From assembly GCA_963931865.1 (NCBI GenBank), contig OZ007509.1, forward strand, positions 10,787,625-10,851,624: a stretch of 64,000 bases of DNA, written 5' to 3'. The notes under the pieces were generated by a model, which saw only the letters and a list, made by a program, of their open reading frames with translations, did no database searches and was not told the origin of the DNA. Shown one piece after another: positions 22,890 through 34,289 of the stretch. The translations under genes and the position numbers were made by a program. Origin of the DNA: Axinella damicornis. Taxonomy: Eukaryota > Porifera > Demospongiae > Axinellida > Axinellidae. Each line of letters starts with the position of its first letter. Positions within the stretch are counted from its first letter, which is position 1.

Positions 22890-23219
22890 CTAATGGCTTG
22901 GGATGTTGTAGCGATGGAGGTTGCAGTGACAGAGGTTGTGGTGATGAAACATGTTCAGCTTGAATTTGCTCTGCTAACTGATGATCTCTGGCTGTGGGGC
23001 TCTTCAGGGCTTTCACCATTGCCTCCCAAGTGGGAGATGGATCAATCCCCTTCAGTCCCTCCTTCAGGGTTTCACGAAAGCACAGAGAGGGATTGCCATG
23101 GTGCTTGGTGTCAATGCTGTCCAGAGTGGGAACTTTCAGGCCTAGCTCTAATCCTACGTTATACCACCTGGTGTTAACTGCATAGAGCTTTCTCTGTACG
23201 TCTGCCAAGTCACTCCGGT
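22890..23219 (-). CDS. Death-domain exon
   Basis: Borders are TTTAG on the acceptor side and GTATGA on the donor side. The exon reads RSDLADVQRKLYAVNTRWYN, VGLELGLKVPTLDSIDTKHH, a CFRETLKEGLKG block, then DPSPTWEAMVKALKSPTA and a Pro/Gln-rich tail. The pattern of helix 1, WYNVGLELG, D..HH, and P(T)W..L..AL matches the Death domain, an adaptor fold for homotypic interactions in cell-death and innate-immune signalling. Sponges have expanded families of these. Other domains of the protein were not located. Confidence 0.72.
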
Positions 23220-24084
23220 CTAAAGGGGGGTAATTAAAATATAACCATGTAGGTCTTCAATGAGATTTTGCAAGATTTAGTGTTTATTTGAGTGCTTAAC
23301 TGAGTAATCATTCACTTGAATGCCATCTATAGAATTAAGAGGCATGATGGTGCGGCCATGCCACCTATAGTTTGGGGAACTTGACTGGACTCTCCTGTGG
23401 GATCACAGCATTCAGGCCAAGCTGTGCTGGAAAAAATTAGCAAGGATTTGACTTTCAACAGGAAAAATATAAGAGGATTTGATAAGATGCAGAGGATTTA
23501 ATGATCATGCGCACTCCAGCAGAGGTTGATGTCAGGTTTGTCAGTTATGTTAGCCCAGTCAGTTCTATCAAGCATTTCACAAGCTTTCTCAAAGTCTCAT
23601 TGCCAAACCTCCTTTGGAAGAGTACAAGGGCGTTTGTTTGCATGGGTGAGGTTAAAACTGGAGACAATGTTTTGCAGCTTGGGGTGCAGGGGATGGGTAG
23701 ACGACAAGAAATCAATATATAAGTACAAAGTGAGCAAACAAAGAAACATCAATATTACAAAGAGCATCATGGAGACTATCTAGCTAAAGTATCAACACAA
23801 CTACTGGGAGGTCTATAAAACAAACAAACACAGTTTACAGATTGGCTCGCAACTAAATGCCAAACTTGTGATTAGCTCAGGTGACAGTTATCAGACCCTA
23901 AAATTTAATGTGTTTGGAACCAATGTCAGCGACATTGCACAGCAACACCCCCAAACAACGCACTCACTGCTATCTGCTACGCAGTTCACATTCACCCACT
24001 CCAACAATGTTGTAACCAGTGTTTCCAGGCACGACTCCTGACTGTAAGACTAGGCCGGTATGCGTGCTGCAAGGCACCAGGTAT

Positions 24085-24190
24085 AGTCTAGCGGGCTAGC
24101 CCCTCGAATTTTCCCCAGTACGGATCGACTCACGCGCGCATACTGAAAGCGATCGCGCGCTGGAGAAAGCGAAGGGCTAGCTTGTTAGAC
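24085..24190. repeat. Imperfect inverted repeat
   Basis: TAGTCTAGCGGGCTAGCCC near the left pairs with GGGCTAGCTTGTTAGACTAG at the right. The inner part GAAAGCGATCGCGCGCTGGA also resembles sequence near 48297, inside another foldback element. Confidence 0.6.
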
Positions 24191-24751
24191 TAGCACCAGG
24201 TACAGGTGTGCTGGGTGCATGGGCTGGGTGGGTGGGGCTAGAACCTTGCAAACGAAAATATTTCAAACTTTCCGTTATTTTAGATAGGTATTCAGCCCTA
24301 TGTCATTGCATTGCTGATACTGGAAAAAGAGCACGACTTCCTATCTTCCTGAACCCCTGCCAGCTACGGGTAGCAGCGGAGAAGACTTTCAGAAGGTTGT
24401 ATGACGCACATGCCAGGTCAGCTAACATTCAGTCATTTCGACCTACCCATAATTTGCACTAAAATGCTAAGAACAGCAGTAAGCTATGTATTAGTTTACT
24501 GCACTTCCACTTTAGCATTCTTTTTGTGTATATATTCTTAGGTATGTCCTCACAAGTGGAATGGTACGACTCATTGGTTCATCCACTGTGTGAGGTAAGC
24601 AACATGTACTCATTCTTCTTGGTTTCGACCCACAAATGCAGACTGAGGGAAATGGGGTCAGCTCTCTCTCTTGCATAAAGTTCTTATTCTGGTTGTATCT
24701 GTAGCTTGCTGGGTTGTTGCCGTGACATAAGTCGGTGGTGTATGTAATTGA

Positions 24752-25097
24752 CAGGGGCGTAGCTAGGATTTGGAGACTGAGGAGGCATTGAGTTCTCAGC
24801 TTGCACGCAGCAAACATTTTTCAAGCTAATTAATCATTCATGAGTTAATCCGCAGTGCGTGCAAACAGTTGCTCTCGAAATGCTACAGCAATATGCCAGT
24901 GCCCTGACTGTCCCGGACTTGCAGCACTATTAGCGTTAAGAGTATACGCCGGCTCATGGTCAGCCTAGCTCCTGTCTTTGTCATCAGATCGAATGCACAT
25001 CGTACGCGGAGTGTGCGAGACTCCGGACACGCGCGTGATTATCCAGAAAAGCGAGGAGGCAACTGCCTCCCTTGCCTCATTGCTAGCTACGCCCATG
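24752..25097. mobile_element. CAGGGGCGTAG-type MITE
   Basis: The left end CAGGGGCGTAGCTAGGATTT pairs with the right end AGCTACGCCCATG (complement CATGGGCGTAGCTAGC). The first bases fit a terminus class widespread in animal genomes. A related left end, CAGGGGCGGATACAGGATTT, occurs at 26892. Confidence 0.7.
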
Positions 25098-25247
25098 ATT
25101 GATGCTTGCTTGTCTTTAGTCAGTGCTGCTTGCATGTTTTTCTGTGGTGGTTGTGGTCGAGGTGTCAAATTGTTGTAGACTCTCACTGAAAAGTCCTCAA
25201 CTCATTCAACTCTTACCCAGAGGTTTGTTCAGTATGTAGAATCTGGA

Positions 25248-25931
25248 TAGCCTCATTCCCACCCCAGCGTTTGTCGCTTTCAGTACTAATGAAGGGGAAG
25301 GCCTGGTAATACTCGCAGGCCCATAGGGAGGGGGGTTCGAGGTGGTTCGCACGAACCCCCCTTCTGGGCAGGCACAGCATCTAGCTTCACAAACTACCGT
25401 TTCTTTGTAAGTAGCCATAGAGAAATCACCGTCGTTCACAGTTTCTGCAGCGTGTGCACCTGTCACAGCCGCCTAGCGCCAGAGCACATCGTGGTATTAA
25501 AGACTCACGTGATGGAACAACAGAAACGTATGTGTCAATGTCACGTCACGTTCTCGTACGCATGCGCTCATCATTACACTTGTATGCAATGCGAGTGAGA
25601 CGGTCACAGATTGCAAGGAAGCCAGAAGCAGTTGCAGTGCAGTGCAAAGCGGCTACGAGAGCCCATGTACGTAGGACCGCGAAGAATATTTTTACGTGCT
25701 TCGCGCAGATTGGATCGGCGCTACGTGACACTGTTCGCTGCCTTCGGCAGTGCCTGTACCGAACCCCCGTCCTGGAAATCCGGGCCTGACTCATCATATG
25801 CAGTGACATAGATGGATATTGGGTGGAGTGTGGAGGGGTGGCACGTTCGCGTGACGAGTTTTACCAGGCTTCACTTACGTTAGTACTGCAGGTGACAAAT
25901 GCTGGGGTGACAAGGCCTGGGAATGAGGCTA
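25248..25931. mobile_element. TAGCCTCATTCCCA-family MITE, 684 bp
   Basis: The left end TAGCCTCATTCCCACCCCAG and the right end CTGGGGTGACAAGGCCTGGG followed by AATGAGGCTA are inverted. Flanks GAATCTGGA and GAATCCTGA may be a diverged 9-bp duplication. The interior is GC-rich without a coherent protein. Confidence 0.75.
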
Positions 25932-25943
25932 GAATCCTGACTA

Positions 25944-26225
25944 AGGAGCCATCGGTCAAATGGAAGGTCATGTCCCAGAGATGGACCTCCAAATTGCTGC
26001 TGGCTTGCTGTTGTGATTGTGTGTGTCAGCTTTTCTCCACTCACAATGGCTCTAATTCCCTTGTACTGCGGATTGCACTTCCATTCGAACATTCACAGAT
26101 TCTGTGACCCCGCTGAAAGTTAGTGGCAAGAACTTCCTGTGGGTGTAGCTTCACGGAAATGACATGCACGGCCTGGAACACACTAGTGTCTGGAAGTTGC
26201 GGGCCATCCTGCGTGAACATCATGC
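25944..26225 (-). other. Possible broken exon, unrecognised
   Basis: Two overlapping minus-strand open frames look protein-like in sequence: FQAVHVISVKLHPQEVLATN, then after a frame change YKGIRAIVSGEKLTHTI. No domain is recognised. An opposite-strand frame is also open here, so confidence is low. Confidence 0.2.
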
Positions 26226-26640
26226 TTTCAGAACACAGTTTCTACGTATTACGCAAATTTTTGAACAGAAGGGAATCCGCTATACACTCTATTTGTGGCC
26301 CTTGTCTTTCATTAGCTTCTTCCTCTTCCTTCTTTTAAAGCTGTTACCCAGGGGAGATGTTTTTCAACTTCATTACAAAAGCAGTCATCAGAATCACTGT
26401 CATGAATCTTTACATCTGTGGACAGAAACAACTCTTATGATTGTGAGTCCATCTTGTAATGTACTTATGGTACATAAACAGTAGTCTGGGACACAAATAA
26501 TTATTATCTGTGAATCCAATCTGCTGGACTAGCAGGAAATGCACTTATCAAAGCAAAGACTATAATTAAAGTGCACAGTCAGATTCTCTTTCTCAGCAGG
26601 TATAATAGTACCTTGGTAGCCTCGTTCCACCAACTATATT

Positions 26641-26892
26641 GGGGCGTGTGTAAAAGCCGGATCACCTGGATCACCCGGATCACCAAAAATGCCATCCAAA
26701 AAAGAATGTAAGTATGCACGCTGGCGCGGCATTAAGCACTTGCGTGTATGGCCGGCCACATGCACAGCTAAACAGTCGCCTCCTGATATTGACAACTCAC
26801 TGTGCTGGGGAGTACAAACACATTCTGTATGCCGCCAGTACCCCAGTTAGCAGCTGCACCGAATCAGGGAGTCTTTAATAGACTTGACCAAC
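26641..26892. mobile_element. Truncated GTGTGTAAAAG inverted-repeat element
   Basis: One end, GGGGCGTGTGTAAAAGCCGG followed by GGATCACC repeats, matches the complement of 60150-60415, the right half of the full element at 59694-60415. The copy stops at AGGGAGTC...AGACTTGACCAA, where a CAGGGGCGG-type end begins. Confidence 0.75.
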
Positions 26893-26918
26893 AGGGGCGG
26901 ATACAGGATTTGTGAAAA

Positions 26919-26956
<38 letters not shown>
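26919..26956. repeat. Poly-G tract (38 nt)
   Basis: The longest homopolymer in the window, 27 bases inside the CAGGGGCGG-type terminus at 26892. Confidence 0.95.
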
Positions 26957-26959
<3 letters not shown>

Positions 26960-27124
26960 CTACATGTATATATTACACGCTGCCGGAGGTAGTGCATAGA
27001 GGTGCGTAGTACTGATCAGTACTACGCGCTAGTTCTTATGCAATGCAATTCCAATTTCGCACTGCACGTTCACGGGTATCCCGTAAACTTAAAGCTACTC
27101 AAGAATTACTTTGTTGCTTCCCTA

Positions 27125-27235
27125 ATTGAAGGGATGGCTGGTGGCCATGTGGTGAAAACATTCAACTGCTAATCGAAAGGTTGCTGGTTCGAATCCCACC
27201 ATGCCATATACGACTCAGCTCTGCCTTAAAAGATT
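27125..27235 (+). repeat. tRNA-derived SINE head
   Basis: GGCTGGTGGCCATGTGGTG resembles an A-box region. The perfect B-box GGTTCGAATCCC lies in GCTGGTTCGAATCCCACC, with CTGCTAATCG in the anticodon-arm position. Pairing of the arms is imperfect and no acceptor stem closes, so this is a SINE or tRNA relic, not a functional tRNA. Confidence 0.6.
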
Positions 27236-27324
27236 AGTAGGTGTGTTCTTTTAGGTGTGATTTCGTGACTGCTATAGTTCTTTACGTGATGGCCATTATT
27301 ACCATTTCCCACACACACATGCAG

Positions 27325-28367
27325 ATCTGGCTCCCTCGGAAGATGCTGGGGACCTCTACATGGACCTGGCCCTGGAAATATCCTACGATACTCAAAACAC
27401 CATGAGCGTTTTCTTTCTCGTCCCTTACAGGTAGAACAACCACAGGAATGGTCAGAATGTAGAATCAGGAATGGACACACTGTCCACATGTACGGCTGAC
27501 TCATTCCCAGACCCTCCCTGAAAGTGGAAATAGGGTCTGGTGTTCTGAGCAATGTTTCTTGTCACATGGGGCAAGGCGTAAAGAGTGTCATAATTGCACT
27601 TTTAAATTTGGATGTCTGATGCCTCAGCGCATATAGACTACTACGCAGCGTTGACAAAAGCTTGAGATGGCTGTTGGCCAGGACAGCCGAAAACAAACTG
27701 GGAGACAAGCTTTCACTATGCATGGGACTATATACAACAGCCGTCTGCCTGACTCCCTACGTCGTTCACCTTCTGCCATGCATCTGATTTGAGATCTCTA
27801 ATCCGAGCTCTGCCCCACTCTAAGTGACAAGAAATGTTGCTCAGACACTCTTTCTTGCACGTGCGGGAGGGTGTGGGCATGAGACTAGGATGAGACTTCA
27901 CGTGCAGTGTTCATTGCAGTGACGATTACTATGATGTGTTTGAACTATGGAGAAAGAGCTCAATAGTCAGTAGGTCAAATTAGTTCCAGTGTCAAATTTG
28001 TAACCTCACACCCATTTTTTTTCACAACAATCAGAATCAGTGATGAAGGCACACAAGTCTACTGCAAAACAGACCAAGTGAGTTGGAACAGCTAGGGCAT
28101 GCTATACAAGAATGCCTACATTGCCCAGCCTCCCTCACTGATCGAGGCAAAAAAGACATCATGATAGGACCTATTGAAACGAGGAACTTTTCTTAATCCA
28201 TATTGCTCCTAAGTATTGGTTGTCTTTCCTCACAGGCAGCATGTCAATGTGCCTCCCTCACTGTTCTGGCGGCGACTGGCTGCAGACTCCCTCTCCACCG
28301 AGCTGAAGAAACTCTCAACATACTCAAATCCAAAGATCAGTTCACACCCCTTCTGGAGCAGCAGCCA
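27325..28367 (+). CDS. Unknown gene, three phase-consistent internal exons
   Basis: Exon 27325-27430 (ATGCAG acceptor, GTAGAA donor) encodes LAPSEDAGDLYMDLALEISY, then DTQNTMSVFFLVPYR. Exon 28035-28077 (ATCAG, GTGAGT) encodes ISDEGTQVYCKTDQ. Exon 28236-28367 (CACAG, GTGAGT) encodes AACQCASLTVLAATGCRLPL, then HRAEETLNILKSKDQFTPLL. All three join in one open frame (phases 2-1 and 0-0), which is unlikely by chance. No domain is recognised. A second frame of the last exon is also open. A MITE sits in the first intron. A further short exon may lie at 30229-30272. Confidence 0.45.
27497..27887. mobile_element. TAGTCTCATGCCCA-family MITE
   Basis: The left end TGACTCATTCCCAGACCCTC pairs with the right end GGGTGTGGGCATGAGACTA. 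Inner motifs GAGCAATGTTTCTTGTCAC and GTGACAAGAAATGTTGCTC are inverted copies. It is related to the TAGCCTC family at 25248 and 60498. Confidence 0.75.
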
Positions 28368-29057
28368 GTGAGTGTGTCTATACCGTACATCTACATATCA
28401 CGGGGGGGGGGGGGGGGCCTCCCCTCCCCCCCCCCTGCTCACTACTTATGGGCACACCCCTAGTATTATAATGTGTGATGATTGTGCAATCACCATACAG
28501 TGCACAACAGAAGTGGAAAGCGCTAGTAGGGCAGTGGAAAGCACGAAGTTGCCACAAGAGCCCTTCCGGACAGAAAAAAAAAAAGTTTCTGGACTACATC
28601 TACTTCATAGCCTCTGTATGGAGGCACAAACCTCCATTGGGCTTTCAACTCCTCCTCCCAGCCCCCATATTCCCAGCATAGCCGCCCCTGCATATAATTG
28701 TTGTGTGTAGAGCAAAACCAGCTTCATACACTTGCCATCTCAGATTTTTGTCTCGCAGCTTTGGAGAAAGATACATGTAGGGAAGAAAGCCTAGGAGGGT
28801 TGGCAATATGTGTCTTCTGGTTTCAAAGGCAACGGAACTTTTGTAATTTGCATCATTTCGGCATGTAAGCTGGGGAGCCGGGAAGACGAAAGGACTTGTA
28901 CCATCCAGGAGCATCCACAGAGCTACCAAAGCTTCCAGTGACATCATGGTAGCCATGTTTTAAAACAGAAATCACCCCTGGCTTTCCGTCCCAATCAAAG
29001 CTGTGAGGGATGAAAAGCTGGCTAGCACACCACTGCCTGCTTGATGTTATTATATAT

Positions 29058-29166
29058 TATACAGTGTGTACAGGGAAATATCACGAGTCTGTTGCCGTAT
29101 TGTCACGAGTGCCGCAGACAATACAGCTACAGACGAGTGATGTTTCCCGATATACACTGTATAACA
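29058..29166. repeat. Foldback repeat
   Basis: TACAGTGTGTACAGGGAAAT and ATCACGAGTCTG pair with CAGACGAGTGATGTTTCCC and ATACACTGTATAA. The loop is about 40 bases. Confidence 0.75.
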
Positions 29167-29615
29167 TGTTTCCCGACCCTGTGGCTATAGGAACGCGTCA
29201 AAATCGATATCACGGCACTGCTTGGTAACGGTCGCGGCTTGGCAACAGTAGCGCCTCACAATCAGCATACCATAGATAATACAGTTGTATGAGTGTACTA
29301 ACTGTACAGCCTCGTTCCCAGGCTGCGTGGGACTTACCGTGCAACCGGAAATGGCCGACCGCAACTTGGTTTGCAGTTGGAGAAGCAGGCCTCTTGTTGT
29401 TCTTTGATAGTTCTAATATGCGAGCTCCGAGTAAGTTGGCCGCCGCCCCCTACTAGTCATGCCTGGTCCACACCTCCATCCACTCTATATAGCAGCAGTA
29501 AGGTAGCAGCAGTAAGGTTCCAGGCCAGCATCTTGCATGCAACTCCTTGTGTCATTAATACATTGGTGCCATGGCAATAACGTTCATGCCCTAAGGGACG
29601 TGATAACCCACTTCC

Positions 29616-30105
29616 TGCATGGGTGATATGTATAGGTTATATCCCTGGCCAGCGGGATATAAGACCCGTTATATCCCGCGGGAGAGGTCAGTGCTTGAGT
29701 GGAGCCGAGGAAGTGCCGAGGGCGAAGCCCGAGTCACTTCCGAGGCGGAATGAAAGCACTTGCCTCTCCCAAGGGATGTAACGGGTCTTACATCCCGCTG
29801 GCCAGGGATACAACTAACTTATACTATGCTTAGCCTATTCTAAGGTGAGCACACTGTGTAGACATAGATACTGTGGTGTAGGCACTCACCGATCAGTGGC
29901 AGAGGCATCCGTGACACTTGACTGAGGTAGCAGTAAAGGCACGAGTATTTGGCTAGACTAACAAAGCTAGCTCTTTGCTTTCTCGTGCACATGATCGCTT
30001 ACAGTATGCGCGCGCGGCCGCCCGCGGGATGTATGACCCGTTATTGCCCGCAAATACTGTAACCTGATTGGTTAGAATAGACTAAGTATAGTATAAGGGA
30101 AAATA
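29616..30105. mobile_element. CCCTGGCCAGCGGGAT foldback element
   Basis: Inverted blocks TATCCCTGGCCAGCGGGATA (29640) and ATCCCGCTGGCCAGGGATAC (29792) flank a GGGCGAAGCCCGAG centre. TAGCCTATTCTAAGG (29831) pairs with GGTTAGAATAGACTA (30071). The segment 29860-30010 recurs inverted at 48290-48425, where a second copy of this element is split by another repeat. Confidence 0.7.
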
Positions 30106-30937
30106 TCGCCTTAGTTGCTTTGGCTAGCATTTGCCATACATTCTCTATGGGAATAGCCGTATCAGAGTCATATGATAAGTCTGTTTATACATCCTAATGA
30201 GGTGGTGCATGTTAATTCTGCAGGAGGGGGCCTGACTGGTCACATATTGAAGACTGGATCCTACTGAAGGTGTGTTCAGTACAATGTCTGTTACAGCTCT
30301 AATGTGTGGTTACAGCAGAACTTACACATAGTTCAAACTGTGACTTTCGATCAATTATGTGGCCTGCTTCAGATCAGTGCACGCCCTGTAGTGTTGCATT
30401 TTGTGTGTATGATCAGGAGCGCATAATGAGGTAGAGAGCGTAAGGAAGGAGCGTGATCAACAGATTAAACTTTCCCATGGTACATGTAGTCCCATTACTA
30501 TGTTTAGCATGCACGTGTATCGTTGTTTTTCTGTGATGCATTTGACTGACTTCAGCGACTGGCCAAATCTCATCGGGAGAGAGAGAGCATAGTGTCTGTT
30601 AATGTCGCGAGATGTTTACCAGCCGTCATGAACTCCAGAAAAGCAGAAGGGGAGGTTATTTTCACTAGTCGAGACGCCCGCTTGACTTGTGTGAAGTGGC
30701 TCAATCAACTGCATTGTCATACAGCACTTTCTCTCGAGGTCTGTCACTACCAGTGTGTCATTCCCCTGCCTCGCTACGTACCATTGGAGTCCTGATACTG
30801 GCCTTTTCTCTGTCTTCTAGTAGCCATCCTTCGTGAAGTCTCTGTATGTGTGCGAGCTAAAAGTACAGCGGATTGCAGCTGCCTTCGAATTTCAGTGGTG
30901 TACGGAATTCGTATATGTAATAGCATGATTTGGAGTG

Positions 30938-31112
30938 CAATTTGTATATGTAATAGCATGGCTTGCAGTGCAATTTGGGATAAATTGCATGAGTAATGCA
31001 TTCAGGAAGGTGATAAACTGCACGAGGCGAAGCCGAGTGCAATTTGCCTTCCTGAATGCATTACGAGTGCAATTTATCCCAAAATTGCACTGCAAGCCAT
31101 GCTATCACATGT
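30938..31112. repeat. GTGCAATT foldback element
   Basis: Long arms (ATAGCATGGCTTGCAGTGCA and its complement) share ATGCATTCAGGAAGG and GGGATAAATTGCA. The tip is GCACGAGGCGAAGCCGAGTG. The arms are nearly perfect over about 70 bases. Confidence 0.85.
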
Positions 31113-31185
31113 TAATCATATAGCTAGAGTGCTCTCTTCCAACAAATTAAGATGAATAGAGTAGGCACAAGAAGACCAGTGGGGT

Positions 31186-33655
31186 CATTCCATGTCAAGT
31201 CAACACAAAAAAATCCTCACCTCTTCCGATTTTGACGAAACTTGGTGAGCATGTTAGTTCTATTAAGAAACCACTGCACACCAAATTTCAGCTTTTGAAG
31301 TGCTATAGCTTTTCAACTGCAACAAATTTAATTTTGGCCTCAGGTGCCCATTTTGGACCGCGTGCCATGACTGAAATACCCATATCTTCTGATGTGATCA
31401 ACGTAGAGAGTTGCAACAAGGATTCTCTCGAAGTTCTTGAAAGGCTCTTTCATTTGGCATATAATAATATGACGTTTGATCTAATTAAAGTTCAAAGGTT
31501 ACGTAATCTGACCTTTGACCTTGGTTCTGGAAAAACGGAAGTTTTTTTTTTTTTTTTTCAAACTTTTTTTACAAAGACCTTGAACCTACATGTGTTTATT
31601 CACCAAGTTTTAATTTGGGACTACAATGGGAACAGCAGCTATAGACCAAAATGTAGTAGCATGTGTACGTTTTTTGTATTCATGCTACTACATTTTGGTC
31701 TATAGCTGCTGTTCCCATTGTTGTCCCAAATTAAAACTTGGTGAATAAACACATGTAGGTTCAAGGTCTTTGTAAATAAAGTTGGATTAAAATCAAAACT
31801 TGTTTTTCCAGAACCAAGGTCAAAGGTCAGATTACAAAACCTTGGTTAATTGAGAGACCACTCCACACTAAATTTGTACTTCCTCAGTCTACAACTGCAC
31901 TCTTGACCGTAATTGCCTGTTTTTACACCACATGCCATGTATGACTCAAATAGCTACCTAATGCGATCTGTACAGAGACATTTCCTTAAAGTAGTTGTAA
32001 TGCACTCTTGTAGCTAATCTGACATGTTAACCTTAATGATATGTCGAAATCTGACCCTTGACCTTGGTTTTCACTTTGAATATGCGTGGTTAATAAGGCG
32101 ACACATGCACACGGAGGAGGGTTTGGCTGGCATCAAGCATGATTATACAGTACTTGGATTTGTCTGCTGCAGCAGTGATTGCAAAAATCTCCACTGCATT
32201 ATTTCCTGTTGTGACAGCAGACTGAAGTTATATTTTCAACCGGCTACTGAAAGCCCAAAAACAATTAGCTTAAGTTGTACTAGAGGTAGATGGAAAGATG
32301 GTATACAGCTGGAAGTGGTCTGATTACTCACCACCTAACTGAGGAATACAGACTAGCGGCAGCCTTACTCGGTGCATGGGTCTTTAATATTCTTTTCACC
32401 CCTGTGCAAGAACTTTTGTGCAAATGGGGATTTGATACTTATACGTACTACATACAAGTAATGTATTCAAGATTATAGGCCATGATCATCACTTGGTTGA
32501 GAGAAAAAGACTTAGCTAAATACTGCAATTACCATCTGCAAGGTTTTTCATTAAAAAAAATGCTTGCAACTGGATTGTGTGATGACCTCGTATAGTGCAT
32601 GTGCCCTATAGTACTTGTGCAGCTGATCTCCACAGCATCCAATGGTATATCTCATAGACTAAGTGTGTGAACCTTGCTTGTTGGTGAGAACCTGAATGAG
32701 TCCTACATTAGTAACTTATCCCGACACCTTAAGGTTTCAAGCATGAGTGTAGCTGCATGATTGTGCACGTTCAGGTGGCTAGTGACGAACTAGTCAGAGT
32801 AAGGAGCTACACTGGACTCACGCAGATGTAGTGAGTGAGACAAGCATGTCCGTGAAGAGGGTACTGTCATGTGCTGCACTACGCTAATACGAACGGAGGC
32901 GTCATAGAGACTGTCAGACCTCTGCACAACAGGACTGCCCATGTAGGTGAATATGGGGGCAGTAGCTGAAGCAAGTGAAGCCAGTTACTTGTAAATAAAG
33001 CAATTCTACGAAAGGTCGCACATACACACTGACACAGACAGCAAGCTGAGCTGCAACTGAAGAGCTATGGTTCAGAAATTAATCTAACTAGGCAGGTTAG
33101 TAATCATGATGGGTTTTAGACCCATTATCTGTGTATGCTATGTGCACATAATATTATTTCGTGCACATATTTTGTACATGCTACTACATTTTGGTCTATA
33201 GCTGCTGTTCCCATTGTAGTCCCAAATTAAAACTTGGTGAATAAACACATGTAGGTTCAAGGTCTTTGTAAAAAAAGTTTGAAAAAAATCAAAACTTCCG
33301 TTTTTCCAGAACCAAGGTCAAAGGTCAGATTACGTAACCTTTGAACTTTAATTAGATCAAACATCACATTATTATATGCCAAATGAAAGAGCCTTTCAAG
33401 AGCTTCGAGAAAATCCTTGTTGCAACTCTCTACGTTGATCACATCAGAAGATATGGGTATTTCAGTCATGGCACGCGGTCTAAAATGGGCACCTGAGGCC
33501 AAAATTAAATTTGTTGCAGTTGAAAAGCTATAGCACTTCAGAAGCTGAAATTTGGTGTGCAGTGGTTTCCTAATAGAACTAACAGGCTCACCAAGTTTCG
33601 TCAAAATCAGAAGAGGTGAGGATTTTTTTGTGTTGATTTGACATGGAATGACCCA
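31186..33655. mobile_element. 2.5-kb element with inverted repeats of about 470 bp
   Basis: The left arm starts GGTCATTCCATGTCAAGTCA and the right arm ends with its mirror (GATTTGACATGGAATGACCC). The arms match over about 480 bp, including AGGTGCCCATTTTGGACCGC and TTCTGATGTGATCAACGTAG. A nested hairpin at 31600-31860 repeats part of the arm. The same open frame seen in each arm reflects the repeat, not a protein gene. The 1.3-kb interior shows no recognisable transposase. Confidence 0.85.
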
Positions 33656-33989
33656 ATGTCATGACAGAATCAGCCAGAATCTACGAATGCACGACTTCGT
33701 TCGAAGACGCTACTGTGGAACGGAGGTGCTTACGGTAAGCGGTGTACGTAGCGCCGGGTAGTGGGAGGGGTGGTAGGTGTGGCAATCATGTCGGTCTCAA
33801 ATTGTGTTTTCGTCGCCAGATAGCGTGCCAGGGCACTGTAGAATTCGCCGACTCTTGTTCGGTAAGAAACACCACGGTAGATGCAAAGAACAACTCGCTG
33901 CGAGTAACGAGGTAAGCTGCCTTCTTTCTCTGTTTCATGGTCTCGTCTGTTTACAACCGTCGTTGCTACGTGCCTGATTAGCCAGAGAG

Positions 33990-34285
33990 CGCTATTATTG
34001 ACCAATGAGACGCGTATTTCACTTTTTGCACTGCTAGGCCGTGCAAAAAGTGAATTACGCATTTCATTGGTCCGTAGCCGTGCAATTTCAGTCTAAATCT
34101 GCATTCTTACTATACAGCTTTAGTACAGTGAATTAAAACGCTATATGATTAGGGAATTAATTGCACGAGTAAGGTTTGTAATTTCACGAGGCGAAGCCGA
34201 GTGAAATTACTGACCTTACGAGTGCAATTAATTCCCAAAATTGCACTCCAAATCATGCTATCACATGTTAATCATATAGAAACTG
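33990..34285. repeat. GTGCAATT foldback element with CACTTTTTGCAC hairpin
   Basis: TTCACTTTTTGCACTGC pairs with GTGCAAAAAGTGAATTACG (34018-34058). A second hairpin at 34140-34285 has the tip ACGAGGCGAAGCCGAGTG and ends CATGTTAATCATATAG, as in the 30938-31112 copy. Confidence 0.7.
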
Positions 34286-34289
34286 AGTT

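Noticed and set aside
25454..25811. Overlapping Arg-rich open frames
   Set aside because: Interior of a GC-rich MITE; several frames are open on both strands.
27125..27235. tRNA gene
   Set aside because: A perfect B-box is present but the acceptor and D arms do not pair properly; it fits a SINE head or relic.
31232..33604. Matching open frames in both arms of the 2.5-kb element (115-157 residues)
   Set aside because: They are the same inverted-repeat sequence read twice; no transposase motif.
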